Assembly (NCBI GenBank): GCA_037130845.1
Contig: JBAXSE010000016.1
Coordinates: 1 to 29,676 of the forward strand
Source: 1-14-0-10-37-14 sp037130845
GTDB taxonomy: Bacteria > Patescibacteriota > Patescibacteriia > Patescibacteriales > Patescibacteriaceae
Length of the DNA: 29,676 nt
Direction: 5' to 3'
Part shown: positions 6,349 through 13,600 of the stretch, piece by piece
How positions within the stretch are numbered: the first letter of the stretch is position 1
How the letters are laid out: every line of letters starts with the position of its first letter
Translations under genes and position numbers: made by a program
Notes under the pieces: generated by a model
Told to the model about the DNA's origin: nothing
Database searches by the model: none
What the model saw: only the letters and a program-made list of their open reading frames with translations

Positions 6349-7810
6349 ATTTAAGGCCGGGGATCATTTTCTTGAAGCTGGCTAGGCTGAATTTCTTGGC
6401 CTGAGCCTTGATCTTATCGCGAGCTCGCTTGGTGGCTACGAATTTGAGCCAGTCGGAGCTGGGACCTTTGCGGTTTTTATTGAGGATTACTTCAACTAGG
6501 TCGCCGTTTTCTAACTTTTGGTCCAGCTTGGCTATTTTACTGTTGACGCGGGCGGCAGTGCATTTGTGTCCTACTTCGGTGTGCACGGCATAGGCGAAGT
6601 CGACTGGGCAGGCGCCGCGAGGCAGGTCATAAACATCGCCTTTAGGCGTAAAGACGAAGATGCGGTCTTGGAAGATGTTAAGCTTGACGTTTTGGATAAA
6701 TTCGGAGGTGTCTTTGGCTTCTTTCTGAGCATCCAGGATTTCTTGGACCCAGCGCATAGGACGGTCTTTTTTCTCGTTCATCTTGCGCTTGTAGTGGATG
6801 TGGGCGCTGATGCCGAATTTGGCTTCGTCGTCCATCTCTTTGGTGCGAATCTGGAATTCGGTAGCCCGTCCACCCGGACCGAAGACGGTTGTGTGCAGGC
6901 TGCGATAGCCATTGGGTTTGGGCACGGCGATATAATCTTTGAAGCGGTTATAGTTCGGTTTCCAGATAGAATGGATAATGCCGAGGCAATTGTAACAGTC
7001 GGCGACATTCGGCACGACTACGCGCAAGGCGAAAACGTCGTAGATGTCATCGAATTTGCGTTCTTTGTTTTTGCTTTTTTGCCAGATGCTGTATAAATGC
7101 TTGAAACGGCCTTCGATATTGTGTTCGACGCCAATGCGTGTCAGCTCGGCTGATAGGATGTTTTTGAGCGTATTGATGTATTGGTTTAATTCCATCTTGC
7201 GCTCGATTTCGTATTTGTATTCAAGGGCCTGATATTCTTCGGGCCAGAGATATTTGAAGCAAATGTCTTCCATCTGCCATTTGAGCGTCCAGACACCCAG
7301 CAGACCGGCGATGGGGGCATAAATTTCCAGAGTTTCTTTGCAGATGCGTTCGCGTTTGCGGGCTTCGACGCCGTCCAGGGTGCGCAGGTTATGTAGTCGA
7401 TCAGCGAACTTGATTAGGATAACGCGCAAATCTTGGCTCATGGCTAAGAACATTTTGCGCAATGATTCTTTGTAGCGCTCTTCTCCGCGGTAGCGGATGT
7501 TGGATAGCTTGGTGACGCCGGCGACTAGGGTGGCGATTTCGGCGCCGAATTCTTTTTTGACATCTTCGATGGTTCTGGCAGTGTCTTCGGGAACGTCATG
7601 CAATAGGCCGGCAACGATAGTAGGCAGGTCAGCTTTGATTTGGGCGAGGGTAAAAGCGGTATTTAGCGGGTGGACTATGTAGGGGTCGCCTGTTTTGCGC
7701 AATTGGCCTTCGTGGGCGTTGCGCGCAAAATCATAGGCCTTAGCCACTAGGGCGGTATCGGCTTCGGGGTTTATTTCCTTTATCTTAAGAATAAGATGTT
7801 CTATGGTCAT
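6347..7810 (-). CDS. rel: bifunctional (p)ppGpp synthetase/hydrolase, short RSH form
   Basis: 487 aa. It makes and degrades the alarmone (p)ppGpp, the stringent response signal. The hydrolase domain (about 20-150) has His33, His47 and the HD pair 71-72 in GLLHDVPEDT. The synthetase domain (about 235-345) has FDDIYDVFALRV, the RFKD motif (289-292) typical of bifunctional Rel enzymes, and PKPNGYRSLHTTV. A TGS domain follows (about 381-443). The protein ends shortly after, so the helical, zinc-finger and ACT regions of full-length Rel/SpoT (about 720 aa) are absent. Ribosome- or metabolite-linked control must therefore differ. It is divergent from the surface protein at 7881, with interlocked promoters. 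Confidence 0.93.
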   Translation of the reverse strand: MTIEHLILKIKEINPEADTALVAKAYDFARNAHEGQLRKTGDPYIVHPLNTAFTLAQIKADLPTIVAGLLHDVPEDTARTIEDVKKEFGAEIATLVAGVTKLSNIRYRGEERYKESLRKMFLAMSQDLRVILIKFADRLHNLRTLDGVEARKRERICKETLEIYAPIAGLLGVWTLKWQMEDICFKYLWPEEYQALEYKYEIERKMELNQYINTLKNILSAELTRIGVEHNIEGRFKHLYSIWQKSKNKERKFDDIYDVFALRVVVPNVADCYNCLGIIHSIWKPNYNRFKDYIAVPKPNGYRSLHTTVFGPGGRATEFQIRTKEMDDEAKFGISAHIHYKRKMNEKKDRPMRWVQEILDAQKEAKDTSEFIQNVKLNIFQDRIFVFTPKGDVYDLPRGACPVDFAYAVHTEVGHKCTAARVNSKIAKLDQKLENGDLVEVILNKNRKGPSSDWLKFVATKRARDKIKAQAKKFSLASFKKMIPGLK

Positions 7811-7816
7811 GACTAT

Positions 7817-7844
7817 TTGCTTGCAACGGGCAGTATGTTATAAT
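7817..7844 (+). promoter_or_regulatory. promoter of the 883-aa surface protein
   Basis: TTGCTT (7817-7822), 16-bp spacer with TG before the -10, TATAAT (7839-7844): an extended -10 promoter. The start would be near 7851, giving a leader of about 30 bases to the GTG at 7881. It interlocks with the minus-strand rel promoter; the two -10 boxes are 2 bp apart. Confidence 0.75.
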
Positions 7845-7846
7845 GT

Positions 7847-7875
7847 ATTATAGTAGCAGAGAGTCGATTAGTCAA
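7847..7875 (-). promoter_or_regulatory. promoter of rel
   Basis: On the minus strand, -35 TTGACT (7870-7875), 17-bp spacer, -10 TATAAT (7847-7852). The predicted start is near 7840, a leader of about 30 bases. Because the start of each promoter lies in or beyond the -10 of the other, both cannot be occupied by polymerase together. Confidence 0.78.
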
Positions 7876-7880
7876 AACTT

Positions 7881-10532
7881 GTGTTTACAAATATTGGACA
7901 GCCTTACAAACAAAAAATCGTAGCTGGCTTATTAGGCTTTGCTACGTTTTTGACATTGTTTTTATTTCTGGTTTTACCGGCTCCTGTGCAAGCGCAAGGA
8001 CTTACCGGCTTGATTGATGTTTGGAGCGATCCTTTCTCTGAGGCTGGCGTTACCTTTAACGCTGTTGCCAATGTAGGCTTTGGGCGCAAAGATCCGAGAG
8101 TCATTGTCGCCGGAGTAGTCGAGGTGGCAATCGGTTTCTTGGGAGTACTGGCTATCTTGCTGATGATCTATGGCGGTGTTGTCTGGATGACTGCCGGCGG
8201 AGCGCCAGCTAAGATCGAAACGGCCAAGAAGATTTTAAAAAATGGCGTGATCGGCTTGTTGATAGTCTTGTCTGCTTTTGCTGTTGCCTTGTTTGTTATG
8301 AGAGTGCTGATTGGCGTGACCGGCGGCATAGGCGGAACCTTAAAGGGCAACATGGCTGGAGGCGGCGGAAGCAATGGCTTAGGCGCTTTGGGTTCTGGTA
8401 TTGTGCGCAGTGTTTATCCGACGCCAAACCAATTGGCTGTACCGCGTAACACGGCTATAATAGTAACTTTTAAAGAAGCGGTAGATCCGGCTACTATTTG
8501 CGATAAATTAGTGGGCGGTAAATGCGCGCCTGATGCCAAGATTATCCCCGGCAATGTAATTATTGAGGCTTCGTTGGCCAAAACATTAGGCCAGGGCCAA
8601 TTGGCGGCAGACACGCCTGCAGCGGCTCCTGTTATCAATGCTCTTGTTAAGACGGTAGATAACTTGACTTACGTTTTTGTCCCTGTTGAGTATTTAGGCA
8701 ATCCTGATGGGAATAGTTGGTATAGCGTTTCACTTTCGACCAAGCTGAAGAAAGCGGGCGGCAAAGAAGCTTTCGCTTTGGGCGGTTTTACTTGGCGTTT
8801 TGAAGTGTCAAATAAACTTGATCTGGAACCGCCGAAGATAATAACCGCCGAATTATTTCCGCCGGCCGACAATACGCAAGATACTGTCGGTTCGGTTGTG
8901 CCGGCTGAGCGAGCTTCTGCCTTATTGACCGTCGTTGATCAGCCTAGAGCCAAGACAATCAATCGCTTGTCTTATCTTAAGACAACGCCCGGTTCTGTGA
9001 ATATTGACGTGCCTGATCCCATTGCCAATCAATGCGATGGCCAGATTAATGTCGCTATCAATAATAGCGCGCCTTTGTCGGCTAGTATTAATTATAACGG
9101 CATTGCCGGCAAAGCTGATGATGCAACCGCGGCTATTATAGACCGTAAGATTAAGACTTCTTGCGGCTTTACGATCCAATTGGATCCAGGCTTGGCCGCC
9201 GGTATGAGCTGGTCTATTTCTGCGGTTGCCGGCCGGGACGCTGATTCCTTTACCTTGGCCGGGCATCGATATTCCTTTACTGCCGAGGCTCCTGGAGCCG
9301 GAGAAGTCGCTATTGGCGCCAATGAACAGCAAACCGCCGCTAATATCGCTCAGGCTTTGGCCGGTGATCTTAGCGCAACCGCTCAAGTGAATGGCAATAA
9401 GATTAAGTTAACAGCGCGCCAGGCAGGTTCTGCCGGCAATAATCTTAACCTCAGTGTTTCTTCTGCTTCATTGATTGCCGATCCCTTTATCGGCGGCTTT
9501 GATCAGAAGACATTGATGAAGGTCCAAGATCTTGTTGATCAGCCAAAAAACGCCACTATTCAAATTAATTTTAATGAAGCTATCGACCCGACTGCCATAT
9601 CCGGTCTGAGTGAGTCGGTTAAAGATGCAATTCGCGTAGTTGATGTGGCGACTAATGCTCGTGTCGAAGGCCAGTTTACTGTCAGTAACGAATATCGCAC
9701 GGTGGAGTTTACTCCCAGTTCCCAGTGCGCCACCAACGGTTGCGGCGAGCCGGTCTATTGTTTGCCTAAAAACACGCAACTGCGCGTGGAATTGGTAGCA
9801 GCGACGCTATCGGCTACTTGTTCTGCCACCAGCGATTGTGCTGCGCGAGCGCCTTATAATGACTGTCAAGGCGGCTTGTGCGTGCGCTCAAGCGATGGTG
9901 CCAAGTATCCCTCCGGCACTCCGGGCAGCGGTGTGGCTGATTTGGCCTTTAATTCTCTGGATGGCAATGATGACAATCAGGCTCAAGGACCCGTTAGTTT
10001 TTATGATTTAAATAAGGCCAATCCTAAGCAGGGTGATAATTTTGCTTGGTCTTTCTGGATTTCCGATGTATTGGATATTACGCCGCCGACTATAGTCAGG
10101 ATTGAACCGGACAACGGTACGAAGGGGGTCAGCCTGAACTTGCCGGTGACTTTGGAATTTTCTAAGCTGATGTCGGCCTCAACTTTGACCTCCGGCTCAC
10201 GTATTGTAACGACGGACAGCAAAGAAGTTCGCCATCAATTAATCAATTTGCGCTCTTTGGATAATAATGCCGTCGGTTATTGGGTGGAAAAGAGCGAAAT
10301 AGACACCGACACTCCAGCTGACGGCCGTCCGAATCATACTATTGCGCTGATTGAGCATCCGCCTTTTGCTGATTCTATTATATATCGAGCTCAGGCCGGT
10401 TCGGGTATTAAGGATATTTATCAGAATTGTTTCAAGCCTTGCGCCGGTACCGGCTGCCAACCGGTGGCTGATAATTCTAGTTGTTGCAAGGGGTTGCCTG
10501 GTAAGACTAACGCGGACGGAAACTGCCCGTAA
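7881..10532 (+). CDS. large surface protein with T4SS-pilin-like membrane module and Ig-like domains
   Basis: 883 aa from a GTG start, chosen because it yields a complete signal peptide (about 1-39, ending PVQAQ) and follows the promoter by about 30 bases. A two-helix module follows (helices about 79-103 and 121-145) with the linker WMTAGGAPAKIETAKKILKNG, resembling the type IV secretion pilin family (VirB2/TrbC-like) common in CPR genomes. Next comes a Gly-rich linker (156-172) and a long exported part with at least three Big_5/Ig-like domains (about 177-310, 550-625, 735-850), each with a V(T/D)PATI-like or FNEAIDP-type strand, and a Cys-rich insertion and C-terminus. A fusion of a pilin-like anchor to an 700-residue ectodomain suggests a cell-surface appendage or adhesin. 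The 10658 gene is its paralogue. Exact function unknown. Confidence 0.75.
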   Translation: MFTNIGQPYKQKIVAGLLGFATFLTLFLFLVLPAPVQAQGLTGLIDVWSDPFSEAGVTFNAVANVGFGRKDPRVIVAGVVEVAIGFLGVLAILLMIYGGVVWMTAGGAPAKIETAKKILKNGVIGLLIVLSAFAVALFVMRVLIGVTGGIGGTLKGNMAGGGGSNGLGALGSGIVRSVYPTPNQLAVPRNTAIIVTFKEAVDPATICDKLVGGKCAPDAKIIPGNVIIEASLAKTLGQGQLAADTPAAAPVINALVKTVDNLTYVFVPVEYLGNPDGNSWYSVSLSTKLKKAGGKEAFALGGFTWRFEVSNKLDLEPPKIITAELFPPADNTQDTVGSVVPAERASALLTVVDQPRAKTINRLSYLKTTPGSVNIDVPDPIANQCDGQINVAINNSAPLSASINYNGIAGKADDATAAIIDRKIKTSCGFTIQLDPGLAAGMSWSISAVAGRDADSFTLAGHRYSFTAEAPGAGEVAIGANEQQTAANIAQALAGDLSATAQVNGNKIKLTARQAGSAGNNLNLSVSSASLIADPFIGGFDQKTLMKVQDLVDQPKNATIQINFNEAIDPTAISGLSESVKDAIRVVDVATNARVEGQFTVSNEYRTVEFTPSSQCATNGCGEPVYCLPKNTQLRVELVAATLSATCSATSDCAARAPYNDCQGGLCVRSSDGAKYPSGTPGSGVADLAFNSLDGNDDNQAQGPVSFYDLNKANPKQGDNFAWSFWISDVLDITPPTIVRIEPDNGTKGVSLNLPVTLEFSKLMSASTLTSGSRIVTTDSKEVRHQLINLRSLDNNAVGYWVEKSEIDTDTPADGRPNHTIALIEHPPFADSIIYRAQAGSGIKDIYQNCFKPCAGTGCQPVADNSSCCKGLPGKTNADGNCP

Positions 10533-10650
10533 TCAACGGGGAATTTTTAATTTTTAATTTTATAATTTTTCGAGGCAATATTTCACCGCCATTCGGTATC
10601 CAAAAATTAAAAAATTATTTAAAAATTAAAAATTAAAAAATTAAAAATTT
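10526..10650. repeat. terminator-like hairpin and large A/T inverted repeat between the two surface genes
   Basis: A hairpin CCCGT-AATCA-ACGGG (10526-10540), containing the stop codon of the upstream gene, is followed by T-rich sequence, like a weak terminator. Then T-rich repeats (ATTTTTA units, 10542-10570) and their complement in A-rich repeats (AAAATTAAA units, 10602-10650) flank a 31-base mixed segment. This forms one long A/T stem. The tracts are simple repeats prone to slippage. No convincing promoter for the 10658 gene is visible, although TATAAT occurs at 10561-10566. Confidence 0.7.
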
Positions 10651-10657
10651 TCTAGTT

Positions 10658-13600
10658 ATGCCAAAAAAATTAACCCAATTCTTAATACTGATTGTTTTCG
10701 CCATATCTCTTGCATTGCCCGTTAAGGCCCAATTGCTTGATGCCTGGTCTGATCCTTTTTCGGAATCTCAGGTTGGTTTTAATGCTATTGCCAGTGTTGG
10801 GTTTGGACGCAAAGACCCGAGGGTTATTGCTGCCGGTATTGTGCAGATAGTCATGGGTTTTTTGGGTGTTTTGGCTATCTTGTTGATTATTTATGCCGGG
10901 TTTTTGTGGATGACGGCTGGAGGTGAAGCCGGTAAGATTGAAACAGCCAAGAAAATTCTGAAAAACGGCGTGATCGGTTTATTAATAGTTCTATCAGCTT
11001 TTGCTATCGCGACATATATACTAAGGGTTCTGGTGCCGGTTACTGGCGGAGAGCAGCAGACCTTGCAATCGACCAGTTGCGCTGATGGCGCTAAACGTTC
11101 TTGCGGTTGCGGCGGTATCCAAAGCTGTGGCGGTTCTTCTTGGGGCCCTTGCGTCGGGTCTGATTGCTTGGCTAATGTCAGCCGTCATTATTGCGATAGC
11201 AATACTTTGACCCCGGTTTGCGATGCGGACAGCTCATTGTGCGAGCCTAATCAATATTGCGATGAAAAAGATTGCCGTTGTTCGGTTGGCGGGGGAGTGG
11301 GCGATCCATGCGATAGCGATCTGACTAATCAGACCTGTGAACCGAATAATGCGCGTTGCGGGCAATATTTGACTTGCGACCCTAATACTTGTTTTTGCCA
11401 GGGTGGGCCGGCCATCGATGCATTGAGTCCGATGGGTGGTTTTTGCGATGGGAATAATGCCAAGCCGTGCTTGGCGGATGATGATTGCGCCGGACTTAAC
11501 CCAGCTACTTGCAATCATCAAGACCCCAACGGCGCGGTTGGCAATCTGTTGACAATCCGCGGACGTTATTTCGACAATTATCAGGCTGGACAATCAAAGG
11601 TTTTTATCGGAGCTGTCGAGGCCCCTCTGGCTGATAGCGTTAATACTCATTGCAATCAAGGCTGGACCGATACACAGATTGTTGTCGCTATACCGGCAGG
11701 CGCAGTTAGCGGCCTGGTGCGGGTTGAAAACGCTAATGGCGCCGATACTACCGCCGATGAGCGCGGCCCGAAGGTTAAGGATTTTCAGGTTAACAACTTG
11801 CAGCGTCCGGGTCTTTGCCAATTATCCAAGGTGGAGGGTATCTATCAGGATAATCTGACTTATTACGGCGTCAACCTGGGTTCTGTCAGCGGTTTTTTTG
11901 GTAATTATGTTCAGAGTATCCCCGGTCTTGAATCTGTTTTTACCGCTTCTGACGCGGGCACTTTAAAGGTTCCGCAATTTGAAGCAAGGGAGACTACGAC
12001 ATTTGTTTTGGCAGCTTCAAAGGCAGCCAGCAATTTCTTAGGTTTTAACAAGCTTAAGGACGCTTCTTCGGGGCCGCAAGTCGTTTCTTTTGAGCCTAGC
12101 TCTGGTTCTGCCGGCACTTATGTCACTATTCGCGGCACTGGCTTTGGCGCTCGTCGAAGCAATTCGAGTGTCATGTTTGACAGTATAGAAGCGGATACCA
12201 GTTTTCCGATAGTATGTGCCGAGAGCGTTTGGGTTGATAATCAAATTGTGGTTAAGGTGCCGACTGGCATTAAAGACGGAGATTATCAGTTGGGAGTTGA
12301 AGTGGGTTCGCAGTTGGGTTTGTCGACTCAGAAGTTTAAGGTAGATTCAACCAAGCCTTTGTCTGCCGGTTTGTGCAAAATTGAACCGTCTTTGGTTAGG
12401 ACTAATGATCAGGTCACTTTGTATGGAGAAAATTTCGGCCGTTTGGACAAGAATAGCCATATCAAGTTTAATGTGGATGCCAGCCAGTCGTTTGGCGCGA
12501 AAATTTGTTGGGGCGGGTCTGATGACGGCAAGGCTTGCACTGCGGATCGTGATTGCGATTCGCGCCAGTGCCTAGACGCTTTGGCCAGCTGGGGCCCTGA
12601 TGCCAAAGCATCTGCCCCTCGACCGGATAAAGCAGTTACCAAGGTTCCCTTGGCGGCAATAACCGGGCCTGTTACTCTTTATAAGAATAGCCCAGCCGTT
12701 CTTTCTAATAGTCTTAATTTGACTATCGGCGAGTGTTTGTCTGATAGCCAGTGCGGTACCGGTAACTATTGCTGCCAACAAGGCTCTCCTCTGGCCGGTA
12801 CTTGCCAGGATAAGCCTGATAAATGTTTCGGCGCCAATGCTAACTGCGTCTATGAATGGGAATTTAATACCGGCGGCACTGGCAGCTGCCCTGATAGCAA
12901 GAAAAACTTGTGCCAGGACGGAACTTGCTGCGCTTCTACCTGCGTCTCTAAGGATTTAAGCGGCAAAACGACATGTCCTGATAATGGCTCATGCGCGGAT
13001 GTTGCCTCGAATCAATGCCTGGGAGCTAATACCTGCCCTAATGCTCCGGGTAAATGCAGCTCTAATAATAGCATCAAGATTGTCGGCAGTACTTGTGATT
13101 GCGCTCTCTTGGGTATGGCTAAAGCCGCTTATGATAGCACTCTGAATCGTTGCGTTGATCAGACTGCCGGCCAGGCTACCGGTTGCGATCTGCCGAAAAA
13201 CTTTTCTTCCGGCAAAGAATCTTTGAGCGGTTACTGTGCGGTGTATCAAGGCAAGAGCCGTTGGCATTTGCGTACGCCCAGCATTTGTCCGGATGGCTTT
13301 ACTAAGGCAACTGATAATCCTCGAGAGAATGTATGCGTTGATATAAATTCCAGCTGTCAATTGTGTTCCGGCAATCTAAAATGTTTGGAAAAAGACGGCA
13401 AAGGAGTTTGCGCTTCGCAATACAATGTTTGTCCCGGCCAATTGACCTGCCAGCAAGGAGTTTGCGCCAGCCAAGAAAGTGTTTGTGAATGCTGTTGTGA
13501 TAAGACTCAGAATAGCCCTCAGCCCGGGGGCGCAAATCCGGGTTGTTGCGCTCCTTTGACCTGCGCGAATTCTTGCGGTGCCGGCGGTGATTTTGGGCTA

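Noticed and set aside
6518..7096. 192-aa plus-strand ORF
   Set aside because: It is the antisense shadow of the well-conserved rel gene.
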